NCBI RefSeq assembly: GCF_028823535.1
Contig: NZ_JAQIYM010000002.1
Coordinates: forward strand, 420,738 to 484,737
Reading direction: 5' to 3'
From: Pseudomonas serbica
Lineage (GTDB): Bacteria > Pseudomonadota > Gammaproteobacteria > Pseudomonadales > Pseudomonadaceae
Length of the DNA stretch: 64,000 nt
Each line of letters starts with the position of its first letter. Position 1 is the stretch's first letter. The notes below the pieces were generated by a model. That model ran no database searches and was not told the DNA's origin. It saw nothing but the letters and a program-made list of their open reading frames with translations. Positions 51,795-60,592 of this stretch are shown piece after piece. A program made the position numbers and the translations under genes.

Positions 51795-52156
51795 CAGAGG
51801 GTGATCACCTGGTCGTAACGGTCAATGAGCGCAGTGATTTCGTCGGCGGCCAACACGCGGGCTTGCGCAAGCGCCAGGGCGCCAGGTTCCAGGCCACGCT
51901 CGGCAGCGCTGTCGGCACAGACGAACAGTTCTTCGACGCCGAACATCGGCAGGGCCTGCAGGTTGGCGCTCAGGTCTTTCTGTTGCAGGGTCTTGGCGTC
52001 CTGTTTCGCGGCGAGCTGAAACACGCCGTCGTCGAGAAACAGCAGGCCGATCGGCAGATCGAAAGCGCCGCCCGCCAGCACGATGTCCAGCGCTTCCCGC
52101 GCGCCGGGACCGGACCAGGGCGATTGACGGCTGATGATCAGCAAGGATTTGGCCAT
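51794..52156 (-). CDS. tusC: Sulfur relay protein TusC (DsrF family)
   Basis: 120 residues of the DsrE/F fold, MAKSLLIISRQSPWSGPGAREALD. It is part of TusBCD. The start is set three codons inside the longest frame because the family begins MAKS. It lies one base after the tusD stop. Confidence 0.9.
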   Translation of the reverse strand: MAKSLLIISRQSPWSGPGAREALDIVLAGGAFDLPIGLLFLDDGVFQLAAKQDAKTLQQKDLSANLQALPMFGVEELFVCADSAAERGLEPGALALAQARVLAADEITALIDRYDQVITL

Positions 52157-52157
52157 C

Positions 52158-52550
52158 TCACACACCTCCGAAGCAGATCAGGCGGTCGGCGTCCTGCACC
52201 GCATCGTGCAACTGACCGAGGCCGGACAACGCCCACGGCGCGCCGACGGCGACAGCCTCGCGCTGATAGCGCCTGGCTTCTTCCTCGTTCAACACCCCAC
52301 GGCGCAAGGCGGCGGCGATGCACACCACGCCATCGAGTTGGTGTTCGCTGACGAAGGTGCGCCATTGCTTGGGCAGATCCAGCTCGTCCTGGGGCGTGAC
52401 CACACTGGCGGACGCGTTGTACACGCCATCCTGGTAGAAAAACAGCCGGACAATCTCATGCCCACCGGCCAGCGCGGCCTGGGCGAACAGCAAGGCGCGG
52501 CGCGAGGAGGGCGCATGGGCGGCGGAAAATACGGCGATGGCGAACTTCAT
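52158..52550 (-). CDS. tusD: Sulfur relay protein TusD (DsrE family)
   Basis: 130 residues. Cys77 in GVVCIAAALRRGV matches the sulfur-accepting cysteine of E. coli TusD (Cys78). It accepts persulfide via TusA and passes it to TusE. MKFAIAVFSAAHAP is the start. First gene of tusDCBE-ybiB. Confidence 0.92.
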   Translation of the reverse strand: MKFAIAVFSAAHAPSSRRALLFAQAALAGGHEIVRLFFYQDGVYNASASVVTPQDELDLPKQWRTFVSEHQLDGVVCIAAALRRGVLNEEEARRYQREAVAVGAPWALSGLGQLHDAVQDADRLICFGGV

Positions 52551-52620
52551 GGCGGACTCGATCAGCGAAACTGCGGCCATGATAAAGCTTTATCGGCGCA
52601 GGGGCTAAATCGATGTCGCC

Positions 52621-52720
52621 TGTGCGGGCCCCTTCGCTGGCAAGCCAGCTCCTACAGGAAATGCGTCGGTCACAAAAGATCTACTGTAGGAGCTGGCTTG
52701 CCAGCGAGGGGGCCCGCACA
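52621..52720. repeat. REPIN, GTAGGAGCTGGCTTGCCAGCGA class, extended
   Basis: The palindrome runs past the usual arms: TGTGCGGGCCCC at the left end pairs with GGGGGCCCGCACA at the right, giving about 36-base arms with a few mismatches. Confidence 0.9.
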
Positions 52721-52731
52721 GGCAACAACAA

Positions 52732-53436
52732 TCAACGGGGCATATACCCCAACTGCCAACGCCGCGGAATCTTCAGCGACAAAATCCCCAGCGCCGCCGC
52801 CAGCAAGCCGCTGGCAAACAGCGCCTTGAGACCGAAATGATGTTCCAGCACTGCACCGAGTACCGCGCCAGCGAACATGCCGGTCCAGGGGATCAGTTGC
52901 ACGCGCCAGCCGTTACGGCGCTCACCAAGCAGCCAGCGCCCCAGGCCACGGCCGAAGCGCGACAGGGCGCCGGTGACGTAGGTCAGGCCGACCGGCAGGC
53001 CGTTGACCTCTTCCACGGCGGCATTGAGCATGCCCATGGCGATGATCGCCGCCAGCAGGGCGGGCAGTTGCGAGTCGTAGGGCCAGGCCGCGGCGGTGCA
53101 CAGCAAGGCGGCGATGCACAACAGCAAGGGCAGTGGCCGACGCCCGGTCAGGCGGCCGACGATAACGCCCAGCGCGTTGCCGATAATGAAGGTGGCGACG
53201 AGGATCACCAGGCGCAGGGTCAATCCCAGGTCGCCGTCACCGATGGCGACGGCCATCCGCGTGGTGTTGCCGCTCATGAACGAGACGAAATCGCCGCTGG
53301 CCATGAAACCGATTGCATCGGTCATGCCGGCCAGCACCGAGAGCATGGCTACCAGACTCAGGCCGATGCGCCCGCGCCATTTCTGCGTGTGCAAGTGTCC
53401 GGGGCTGGCGTGGGTCCTTGAGGCGGAAGGCAGCAT
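52732..53436 (-). CDS. YoaK/DUF1275-family membrane protein
   Basis: 234 residues with about six hydrophobic segments, and the family hallmark GFMASGDFVSFMSGNTTRMAV (part) near residue 45. Function unknown. ATG 53436 has AGGA eight bases upstream. An ATG three codons earlier has none at a usable distance. The REPIN lies just after the stop. Confidence 0.85.
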   Translation of the reverse strand: MLPSASRTHASPGHLHTQKWRGRIGLSLVAMLSVLAGMTDAIGFMASGDFVSFMSGNTTRMAVAIGDGDLGLTLRLVILVATFIIGNALGVIVGRLTGRRPLPLLLCIAALLCTAAAWPYDSQLPALLAAIIAMGMLNAAVEEVNGLPVGLTYVTGALSRFGRGLGRWLLGERRNGWRVQLIPWTGMFAGAVLGAVLEHHFGLKALFASGLLAAALGILSLKIPRRWQLGYMPR

Positions 53437-53458
53437 GGGTGACATCCTTGAGCGGTGG

Positions 53459-53788
53459 TCAGGGTGTTATCCCATATAGATCGCAATACTCCAACCAGTC
53501 CATGCCGGCCATTTCCGCAACTTCCCGGTGTACTTCCAGGCGCTGGGCCTCGTATTCCTCATCCGATGCAGCGGTCAGTTGCAGCGTCAGCTCCCAGGCA
53601 AACAAACCCTGGCGCTCGGCTTCGGCTTCAAAGGCCTCATGCAAACGCTCATCGCGATACTGCGCGAGGGTTTCGCCCTTGGCCTGGGCCAGCAGCGGGT
53701 TGAGGTTGTCGAGCTCGACCCGCAGTTCGGGGCGCTCGTCGAGAAACTTCTTCAGGGCCTGTTCGTGTTGTTGCTCGGATGCCGCCAT
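53459..53788 (-). CDS. DUF6388-family small protein
   Basis: 109 residues, acidic, helical, no signal peptide. Repeated charged helices (ERPELRVELDNLN, RDERLHEAFEAEAER) and a C-terminal MAGMDWLEYCDLYGI. Similar proteins occur in many Pseudomonas but none has a known role. It is 22 bases before the YoaK-like gene and 20 bases after the HTH gene on the same strand. Confidence 0.75.
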   Translation of the reverse strand: MAASEQQHEQALKKFLDERPELRVELDNLNPLLAQAKGETLAQYRDERLHEAFEAEAERQGLFAWELTLQLTAASDEEYEAQRLEVHREVAEMAGMDWLEYCDLYGITP

Positions 53789-53808
53789 GGTCGCTCCTTA
53801 GGAACGGA

Positions 53809-54057
53809 TTACGAAGACTGTTTTTTGCTGGCCTTGGCCGCTGCCGCCAGACACTCGAGGGCAAACTGCTCGGTATAGGTCATCTGGATCGGCGTGGTGT
53901 CGCCCTTGACGGTTCTTTCACCGTCGAGAATGTATCGAATCCGCTTGTCGGTGACGCCGATTCGCTTGGCGATCCAGGAAGGTGTCTGACCGATCTGGCT
54001 GATCAGCTTGTCGGCATATTCAGTGGTCGGTTTGTAGAATTCGGCGTTGGGTGTCAT
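53809..54057 (-). CDS. Small helix-turn-helix protein
   Basis: 82 residues. PSWIAKRIGVTDKRIRYILDGER (about 26-48) fits an XRE/Cro-like HTH. The C-terminus is lysine- and serine-rich. No phage genes are near. It could regulate the two genes after it (inference). Confidence 0.7.
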   Translation of the reverse strand: MTPNAEFYKPTTEYADKLISQIGQTPSWIAKRIGVTDKRIRYILDGERTVKGDTTPIQMTYTEQFALECLAAAAKASKKQSS

Positions 54058-54205
54058 GGGGTGTCCAGGGAAAGGTGCAATACAGCGCTATTGGCGCGAC
54101 AGGGTGCGCGAATCGTCGCCCGGTGTCGCGTTATAAATGAAGTAAAGCAGAACGTCAGGCGCTGCCACGGTGATACAGTCCGCTTTTTCCTCATGAGTGA
54201 ATGCA

Positions 54206-54556
54206 ATGCGAATTCTGATGGTGGCGCTGGCCGTTACCTTGCTGGCGGGATGCGCGAGCTCGGCGATGAACGATGCTCGGACCAAGGCCCCGTACAAGAC
54301 CCTGAACTCGGACAAACCGGCCAAGGACGTCGCCCAGTGCGTGCAGTTCTCCTGGCAGGACGAAGCGGTGTTCGGTGTCGATGCCGCCGCGTACCTGGAG
54401 CCGGGTGAGAAGGGCAGCACCACCGTGTACACCCGCTCGGCGGAGTCTTTTGTCGACGTGACCACCGATGCCTCGGGCACCGTGTTGAGTTACTACGCGC
54501 AGCAGGATGACTTTGTCGCCAAACGGCGGTTGGCGGCGCTGGCTACCTGTCTTTAA
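54206..54556 (+). CDS. Small lipoprotein of unknown function
   Basis: 116 residues. MRILMVALAVTLLAGCASS has a clear lipobox LAGC with the lipidated Cys near residue 16; Ala and Ser follow, so outer-membrane sorting is likely. The mature part is about 100 residues with no family I recognise. A GTG three codons upstream is a less likely start. Confidence 0.8.
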   Translation: MRILMVALAVTLLAGCASSAMNDARTKAPYKTLNSDKPAKDVAQCVQFSWQDEAVFGVDAAAYLEPGEKGSTTVYTRSAESFVDVTTDASGTVLSYYAQQDDFVAKRRLAALATCL

Positions 54557-54570
54557 GGTCGATGCAGTAC

Positions 54571-54668
54571 CCAATGTGGGAGCGGGCTTGCTCGCGAAAG
54601 CGGTATTGCATTCAACATTGATGTTGACTGTGCCACCGTCTTCGCGAGCAAGCCCGCTCCCACATTGG
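54571..54668. repeat. REPIN, GTGGGAGCGGGCTTGCTCGCGAA class
   Basis: The palindrome includes CCAATGTGGGAG and CTCCCACATTGG at its ends, a little longer than the typical arms. It lies between converging lipoprotein and GNAT genes. Confidence 0.92.
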
Positions 54669-54695
54669 TTCGGTGTAAATCAGGAGGATGGGGGA

Positions 54696-55121
54696 TCAGT
54701 AGCTCAGGCGCTTCTGGAAGAAGAAGTGCTTGTACCCCGGCGGGTAGTCGGCAATGTGCCCGATCTCACTGTAGCCGCATTTCCTGTAGAACTCCGGCGC
54801 CTGGAATTCAAAGGTGTCGAGCCACAGCCCGATGCACTTTCTCTCCCGCGCCAGTTCTTCGGCCATCCGCATCAGTTTCGTGCCCATACCCTGTCCCCGG
54901 GCCTGTTCCGGCACCGACAGCAGGTCGATGAACATCCACTGGTAAAACAACCGGGCATAAAGGCCGCCGAGGATCGCATCGTTATCGTCGCGCACCAGCA
55001 GGGCGATGTGCTCGGGTACCGCGCCGTCGGCCTTCGAGGCGTTGTAGGCGCGCAGCGGCAGCAGGATGGCCTGGCGCTCTTCTTCCGTGGGGGTGGGCGA
55101 AAACTCTATTCGAAGGTTCAT
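54696..55121 (-). CDS. GNAT-family N-acetyltransferase
   Basis: 141 residues. Motif A is IDLLSVPEQARGQGMGTKLM and motif B FEFQAPEFYRKCGYSEIG. The substrate is unknown. No operon partner. Confidence 0.85.
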   Translation of the reverse strand: MNLRIEFSPTPTEEERQAILLPLRAYNASKADGAVPEHIALLVRDDNDAILGGLYARLFYQWMFIDLLSVPEQARGQGMGTKLMRMAEELARERKCIGLWLDTFEFQAPEFYRKCGYSEIGHIADYPPGYKHFFFQKRLSY

Positions 55122-55266
55122 GGCTATATCCTTATGGCAGTGAGTCGGCAGCCTATCGTGGTCACCGCCATTGTTCCATCACCCGCAACGAGTGGAACCC
55201 TCGCCAGCGCGCAGATGTCATTTGTTGTGACGCGCCATTCCAGAGTGCGACCGATGAGGACATTCC

Positions 55267-55704
55267 GTGAATATTTTCGAAGCCTTGCGCGAAAGCCACG
55301 AGCGCCAGCGTACCTACGCCAAAGCCCTGATCCGCACCAGCGGCGACACCCCTGAGCGTGTCGAGGCGTACAAGCAGCTCAAGTCAGAACTGCAGGCACA
55401 CGAAACCGCTGAAGAGCGGCATTTCTACATCCCGTTGATGGAGTTCGACAACGGCGTTGATCTCAGCCGCCACGCGATCGCCGAGCACCACGAGATGGAT
55501 GAAATGATGGAAGAACTGGACGGCACCGAGATGTCCAGCCCGTCCTGGCTGGCGACCGCGAAGAAGCTGTCGGAAAAGGTTCATCACCATCTTGAGGAAG
55601 AAGAGCAGAAGTTCTTCCAGATGGCCGGCAAGTTGCTTGACGAGAAGCAGAAAGAGTCGCTGGCGGGGCAGTACGAGAAGGAATACCAGGCGCAGCTTGC
55701 GTGA
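55267..55704 (+). CDS. Hemerythrin-like (HHE) protein
   Basis: 145 residues, four-helix HHE cation-binding fold. Candidate metal ligands: His11 in ESHERQ, HETAEERH, EHHEMDEMM and VHHHLEEEEQKFF. Such proteins bind di-iron for oxygen or nitric-oxide sensing or iron storage. The start is GTG, with GAGGA at a suitable distance. Convergent with ogt, 15 bases apart. Confidence 0.9.
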   Translation: MNIFEALRESHERQRTYAKALIRTSGDTPERVEAYKQLKSELQAHETAEERHFYIPLMEFDNGVDLSRHAIAEHHEMDEMMEELDGTEMSSPSWLATAKKLSEKVHHHLEEEEQKFFQMAGKLLDEKQKESLAGQYEKEYQAQLA

Positions 55705-55719
55705 GGTTAACCCTGCAAA

Positions 55720-56220
55720 TCAAAAGCCGGGCAGGCGTGGTGTTTGGCTTTCCAGGCTGAGCAACGTCTGCTTCGCTTCAAGTCCCCCGGCAAAACCGGT
55801 CAATTGCCCCGACGCACCAATCACACGATGACAGGGCGCGACGATCGAAATCGGGTTCCTGCCATTCGCCGCACCCACCGCCCGCACCGCGCTCGGGTTG
55901 CCGATCTGCGCGGCGATCTGGCTGTAGCTGCGGGTCTCGCCGAAGGGAATGGTCAGCAAGGCCATCCAGACCTTCTTCTGAAATTCCGTCCCGGCAAAAT
56001 CAAGCTCGAGTTCGAAAGTCTGGCGGGTGCCAGCGAAGTATTCGCCCAGCTGTTGCGCGGTGCGTTGCAGGACCTCGTTGTCCGGTGCTTCGCTCATCGG
56101 CCCCAGGCGCACTCGGCCCGGTTTGTCGTTTTCCCAGAGGATGGCCGCCAGGCGTGAACCTTTCGCCACCAGCTTCAACTCGCCTACCGGTGATGCCAGG
56201 GTGATACAGGTGTAGGTCAT
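55720..56220 (-). CDS. ogt: Methylated-DNA--protein-cysteine methyltransferase
   Basis: 166 residues. The methyl-accepting Cys130 is in the canonical PCHRV; GFAGGLEAKQTLL follows. It repairs O6-alkylguanine in one suicidal step. MTYTCITLASPVGE is the start; an ATG 21 codons earlier is discounted. There is no Ada regulatory domain. Confidence 0.93.
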   Translation of the reverse strand: MTYTCITLASPVGELKLVAKGSRLAAILWENDKPGRVRLGPMSEAPDNEVLQRTAQQLGEYFAGTRQTFELELDFAGTEFQKKVWMALLTIPFGETRSYSQIAAQIGNPSAVRAVGAANGRNPISIVAPCHRVIGASGQLTGFAGGLEAKQTLLSLESQTPRLPGF

Positions 56221-56358
56221 GCTGCACGCATCGCCGAATTGTTGAACAGGCGTTAAGGATACTGCCTTGCCGGGGAGGCGCAATACGCAATCGCGACCAT
56301 ACTTGCCTACGGCTTTTGAAGCGTTTCCCCCTGTTTAATAACAAAAAGAGACCGACTC

Positions 56359-58086
56359 ATGAAGTACGAACCTTTTGCCAAATCGCTGATTGCGACCTCA
56401 TTGGCGCTCAGCTGCCTGATGGCCCATGCGGCCTCTGTCGCTCCGGTCGCCGCCGAAAACGGCATGGTGGTCACCGCCCAGCACCTGGCCAGCCATGTGG
56501 GTGTGGATGTACTGAAGAACGGTGGCAACGCGGTCGACGCCGCTGTGGCGGTGGGTTATGCGCTGGCGGTGGTGTATCCCGCGGCGGGTAACCTGGGTGG
56601 CGGCGGTTTCATGACCATCCAGCTGGCCGATGGGCGCAAGACGTTCCTCGACTTCCGGGAAAAAGCCCCGCTGGCCGCCACCGCCGACATGTACCTGGAC
56701 AAGGCGGGCAACGTCGTCCCCGACTTGAGTACCCGCGGTCACCTGGCCGTTGGCGTGCCGGGCACTGTGTCCGGCATGGAACTGGCGCTTTCAAAATATG
56801 GCACCAAACCGCGCAAGGAAGTGATCGCCCCGGCCATCAAGCTCGCCGAGGACGGTTTCGTGCTGGAGCAGGGTGACGTCGAGTTGCTGGAGTACGCCAC
56901 CGACGTGTTCAAGAAGGACATCAAGGATTCCGGCGCGATCTTCCTGAGTAATGGCGAGCCGATGCAGGTCGGGCAGAAACTGGTGCAGAAAGATCTCGGC
57001 AAGACCCTGCGGGAAATCTCCGAGAAAGGCGCCGACGGCTTCTACAAAGGCTGGGTGGCCGACGCCATCGTCACCTCCAGCCAAGCCAACAAGGGCATCA
57101 TCACCCAGGCCGACCTCGACAAGTACAAGACCCGCGAACTGGCGCCCATCGAGTGCGATTATCGCGGCTACCACGTGGTCTCGGCACCGCCACCGAGCTC
57201 CGGCGGCGTGGTGATCTGCCAGATCATGAACATCCTCGAAGGCTATCCGATGAAGGACCTGGGCTACCACTCCGCCCAGGGCATGCATTACCAGATCGAA
57301 GCGATGCGCCACGCCTATGTGGACCGTAACAGCTACCTGGGCGACCCGGACTTCGTAAAAAATCCGATCGCGCATTTGCTCGACAAGAACTACGCGACCA
57401 AGCTGCGCGAAGCGATCAGTCCGCAGAAGGCCGGGGTGTCCAAGGACCTCAAGCCTGGCGTAGCGCCCCATGAAGGCAGCAACACTACCCATTACTCCAT
57501 CGTCGACAAATGGGGCAACGCAGTGTCGGTGACCTACACCCTCAATGATTGGTTCGGCGCCGGGGTCATGGCGAGCAAGACGGGGGTCATCCTCAACGAC
57601 GAAATGGACGACTTCACTTCGAAAATCGGCGTGCCCAATATGTACGGCCTGGTGCAGGGTGAGGCCAACGCCATCGCCCCTGGCAAGGCGCCGCTGTCGT
57701 CCATGAGCCCGACCATCGTCACCAAGGACGGCAAGGTAGTGATGGTGGTCGGCACCCCCGGCGGTAGTCGTATCATCACCGCGACCTTGCTGACCATGCT
57801 CAACGTCATCGACTACGGCATGAACATCCAGGAAGCGGTGGATGCGCCGCGTTTCCATCAGCAATGGCTGCCGGAGGAAACCAACCTGGAAGCCTTCACC
57901 ACCAGCCCGGACACGGTGAAGATCCTCGAAAGCTGGGGCCACAAGTTTGCCGGTCCCCAGGATGCCAACCACCTGGCGGCGATCCTGGTGGGCGCGCCGT
58001 CGCTGGAGGGCAAGCCGGTGGGCAAGAACCGCTTCTATGGGGCCAATGATCCGCGGCGTAACACCGGGTTGTCGCTGGGTTACTGA
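56359..58086 (+). CDS. ggt: Gamma-glutamyltransferase (glutathione hydrolase), periplasmic
   Basis: 575 residues. Signal peptide MKYEPFAKSLIATSLALSCLMAHA. It is made as a proenzyme: Thr376 of NTTHYSIVD is the expected autocleavage nucleophile, preceded by Asn where E. coli has Gln. GNLGGGGFM and PLSSMSPTIV bind substrate. It removes the glutamyl group from glutathione in the periplasm. Confidence 0.95.
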   Translation: MKYEPFAKSLIATSLALSCLMAHAASVAPVAAENGMVVTAQHLASHVGVDVLKNGGNAVDAAVAVGYALAVVYPAAGNLGGGGFMTIQLADGRKTFLDFREKAPLAATADMYLDKAGNVVPDLSTRGHLAVGVPGTVSGMELALSKYGTKPRKEVIAPAIKLAEDGFVLEQGDVELLEYATDVFKKDIKDSGAIFLSNGEPMQVGQKLVQKDLGKTLREISEKGADGFYKGWVADAIVTSSQANKGIITQADLDKYKTRELAPIECDYRGYHVVSAPPPSSGGVVICQIMNILEGYPMKDLGYHSAQGMHYQIEAMRHAYVDRNSYLGDPDFVKNPIAHLLDKNYATKLREAISPQKAGVSKDLKPGVAPHEGSNTTHYSIVDKWGNAVSVTYTLNDWFGAGVMASKTGVILNDEMDDFTSKIGVPNMYGLVQGEANAIAPGKAPLSSMSPTIVTKDGKVVMVVGTPGGSRIITATLLTMLNVIDYGMNIQEAVDAPRFHQQWLPEETNLEAFTTSPDTVKILESWGHKFAGPQDANHLAAILVGAPSLEGKPVGKNRFYGANDPRRNTGLSLGY

Positions 58087-58154
58087 GGCTTGTGTTTAGA
58101 GGGGGACGGACTTATGTTCGTCCCTGATCCACTGACTTCTTCAAGGACGGAACC

Positions 58155-58688
58155 ATGACCACTGCACTGCTGATCATCGATGTACAGCAAGCCTTGTGCG
58201 CAGGCGAGTACGAGTGTTTTCAGATCTCGCGTGTCATCACCACCATCAACGATCTTTCGGCCCGGGCGCGAAAGGCCGGCGTGCCGGTGGTCTTCATCCA
58301 GCACGAGGAAAAGGGCAGCCCCTTTGCCCATGAAGCGGCGGGCTGGCAGTTGGCCGAAGGGCTGGAAGCGTCACCAAAGGATGCGCGCGTACGCAAGACC
58401 ACCCCGGATTCGTTCTACCAGACCAACCTGCAGAAGCTGTTGCCGATCGATGACTTCGAGCGCCTGGTCATCTGCGGGCTGCAAACCGATTATTGCGTCA
58501 ACGCCACCGTGCGCCAGGCACTGAAACTGGGCTACGACGTGGTGCTGGCGGCGGACGCCCACTCCACGGTCGACAACGGCAACCTCAGCGCCGAAGACAT
58601 CATTGCCGAGCACAACAAGGACCTGGCGCACCTGACCGGTTCCGTTGCCCGAATCGACGTGGTCCCGGCCAAGGCCATCCATTTCTGA
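58155..58688 (+). CDS. Isochorismatase-like cysteine hydrolase
   Basis: 177 residues. The catalytic triad Asp9 (LIIDVQQ), Lys81 and Cys114 (LQTDYCVNATVR) is complete, as in nicotinamidase and related amidohydrolases. The substrate is not identifiable from sequence. It is 68 bases after ggt and probably transcribed with it. Confidence 0.88.
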   Translation: MTTALLIIDVQQALCAGEYECFQISRVITTINDLSARARKAGVPVVFIQHEEKGSPFAHEAAGWQLAEGLEASPKDARVRKTTPDSFYQTNLQKLLPIDDFERLVICGLQTDYCVNATVRQALKLGYDVVLAADAHSTVDNGNLSAEDIIAEHNKDLAHLTGSVARIDVVPAKAIHF

Positions 58689-58866
58689 CCCACCGCATCT
58701 CCCCCCTGCGGACCCGGACGTCGGCAGGGGTTATGCCGGTTGCCGAAATCCCAATACCTGAATAAGATACATCCGCAATAACGGGGGCCGGTCAAGCCGT
58801 GCTCCCGCGCAAAGCATTCTTTCCAACCGACACACAACGCTCTACTTCAGCAGGGGGCAGCCTTTC

Positions 58867-59970
58867 ATGGATGTTCTCGCAGCGATCGACCTGTACCTCT
58901 ACACGTGGCTGGTTGCGCCTGTCAGCAAGCGGTTCCTGGGACTCTTCGACCTCAATGGTCGTCTCTGCGTGGCCTTTCTTTTCACCTCCTACGCCGCGGC
59001 CTACGGCCTGTTCCGTTGGCGCAGATCCCGCGGCCTGACCGACGCACCCACCTTCTGGACGTTCATCGGCGGCAACCGCGTGCACTTTCATCCGTCGGCG
59101 CTGCTCGATTACCGCTACTACTTTGTGCGCGCGATTCTCAAAGTCCTGCTGGTGGTGCCCATCGTTGGCCTGGTCGATCCGTACGTGCTGCGTTCCGGTG
59201 ACTACATCCGCTTCTTCACTCAACTGTGGGGCGCACGGGTGCAGGTCGAGGAGCACCTGGCGCTGTCCCTGCTGTATGGATTGGGCGTATTCCTGCTGCA
59301 GGACTTCATCCATTACTGGGCCCACCGTGCTTACCACTCGCGCTACCTGTGGGCGTTTCACAAAGTCCATCATTCGGCGACGGTGCTGGTGCCGGCGACG
59401 GCGAGCCGGGTGCATTTCCTCGAGAAGGTGGTCGAGCGGTTGATCGACCTGATATTCATCAGCGCCTTTGCCGGAGTCTTCTGGTACGCCTGCGGCGGGG
59501 AGATCAGCCGTTACACGCTGTTCGGCGTGACCTACATGGTGTTCATCCTCAACGCCCTGGCAGCCAATCTGCGCCACAGCCATGTCTGGCTGTCCTTCGG
59601 GCCGCGGGTCGAACACGTGCTGAACAGCCCGGCGCAGCACCAGGTTCACCACAGCGACGCACCGCGGCACTTCAACAAGAACTTCGGAGTCAACCTGTCA
59701 CTCTGGGACTGGATGTTCGGCACGCTCTACGTCACCCATGCGCAACCTGAGGCCATTCGCTTTGGTACCGGCGAAGCGGATCATGGCCGTTACCTGAGTC
59801 TCTACAGCCTGATCGTCACGCCCTTTGTCGACACGCTGGGCAAGATCCGCCTGGCCAGGCGCCCGCTGCGGGTCAGCGCGATGGCAGGCCCCAGCGCTCG
59901 CGCAACTGCTCGTATTGCGCCTCGGGCAACTGCACCAGTAGCGGAGACTGGCGCGGGTCCAGCCAGCTGA
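58867..59970 (+). CDS. Fatty-acid-hydroxylase/sterol-desaturase superfamily membrane protein
   Basis: 367 residues with four or more membrane helices. The di-iron histidine boxes are HYWAHRAYH, HKVHHS and HQVHHS, as in C-5 sterol desaturases and alkylglycerol monooxygenase. The substrate is unknown; pseudomonads make no sterols, so a lipid is more likely. The last ~33 residues, alanine- and arginine-rich, are encoded across 98 bases antisense to the Ldt gene and look like an acquired tail. Confidence 0.88.
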   Translation: MDVLAAIDLYLYTWLVAPVSKRFLGLFDLNGRLCVAFLFTSYAAAYGLFRWRRSRGLTDAPTFWTFIGGNRVHFHPSALLDYRYYFVRAILKVLLVVPIVGLVDPYVLRSGDYIRFFTQLWGARVQVEEHLALSLLYGLGVFLLQDFIHYWAHRAYHSRYLWAFHKVHHSATVLVPATASRVHFLEKVVERLIDLIFISAFAGVFWYACGGEISRYTLFGVTYMVFILNALAANLRHSHVWLSFGPRVEHVLNSPAQHQVHHSDAPRHFNKNFGVNLSLWDWMFGTLYVTHAQPEAIRFGTGEADHGRYLSLYSLIVTPFVDTLGKIRLARRPLRVSAMAGPSARATARIAPRATAPVAETGAGPAS

Positions 59971-60592
59971 ACAGGCGAGCGATATCCGCCGGGTCCATCG
60001 CGGTGCAACCCCGGGTCGGTGCCGTGGGGCCACGCCAGATATGGAAGAAAATGCACGAGCCGGCGCCGGGGGATGCCGGGGTGTTGTGCTGGATAAAAAT
60101 GCCCTGGCGATACAAGTCATCACTGCGGCGCATGCGTTCTGAGCTGTCCCAGTCTTTCGCCACCACGGAGCCGTCGACCAGTTCGTTGTAACGAGTGGAC
60201 TGGCTGTCATCCACGCATTCGATGGTCGTGGTCAATGCGAGGTAGGGCAGGCGAGTGGCCGCTGAAGCGTCGTAGCCAAAAGCGCTGCCCAGTTTGAAGA
60301 TGCCGGCTGGGGCCTTTCCATCGCCTTCCTGTTTCACCGGCCCTTGAAATTGCCGAGTGTCGAGCAGTCCCTTGCCCCAGCCCATGCCGTGTTTGCCGAG
60401 GACGACCGCAAACGGCGCTTCGACTTTTTCGAAGGTGCTGCCGTGCCGTTCATAGCGCTGGGCAATGCCCTTGATGTCGTCCCAGTTCTTGCTGGTGACC
60501 ACAATCAATTGAGCACTGCCGTCGAGCCCTTGCGCCAGCGCGGCACAGGGCAGCAGGATCAACCCGACGCAGATCGTGCAAAGACGGTTCAT
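59873..60592 (-). CDS. L,D-transpeptidase family protein
   Basis: 239 residues. Signal peptide MNRLCTICVGLILLPCAALA. The YkuD-type active site is His184 and Cys196 (FFHIWRGPTAPTRGC). Periplasmic; such enzymes cross-link peptidoglycan through 3-3 bonds, anchor lipoprotein or hydrolyse. Start overlaps the VanX-like gene (ATGA), so the two form an operon. The 3' end is overlapped by the neighbouring gene on the other strand. Confidence 0.88.
   Translation of the reverse strand: MNRLCTICVGLILLPCAALAQGLDGSAQLIVVTSKNWDDIKGIAQRYERHGSTFEKVEAPFAVVLGKHGMGWGKGLLDTRQFQGPVKQEGDGKAPAGIFKLGSAFGYDASAATRLPYLALTTTIECVDDSQSTRYNELVDGSVVAKDWDSSERMRRSDDLYRQGIFIQHNTPASPGAGSCIFFHIWRGPTAPTRGCTAMDPADIARLFSWLDPRQSPLLVQLPEAQYEQLRERWGLPSR

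Noticed and set aside
58087..58130. Terminator after ggt
   Set aside because: GGGACG/CGTCCC can pair near 58102-58123 but there is no T-run, so co-transcription with the next gene is more likely.
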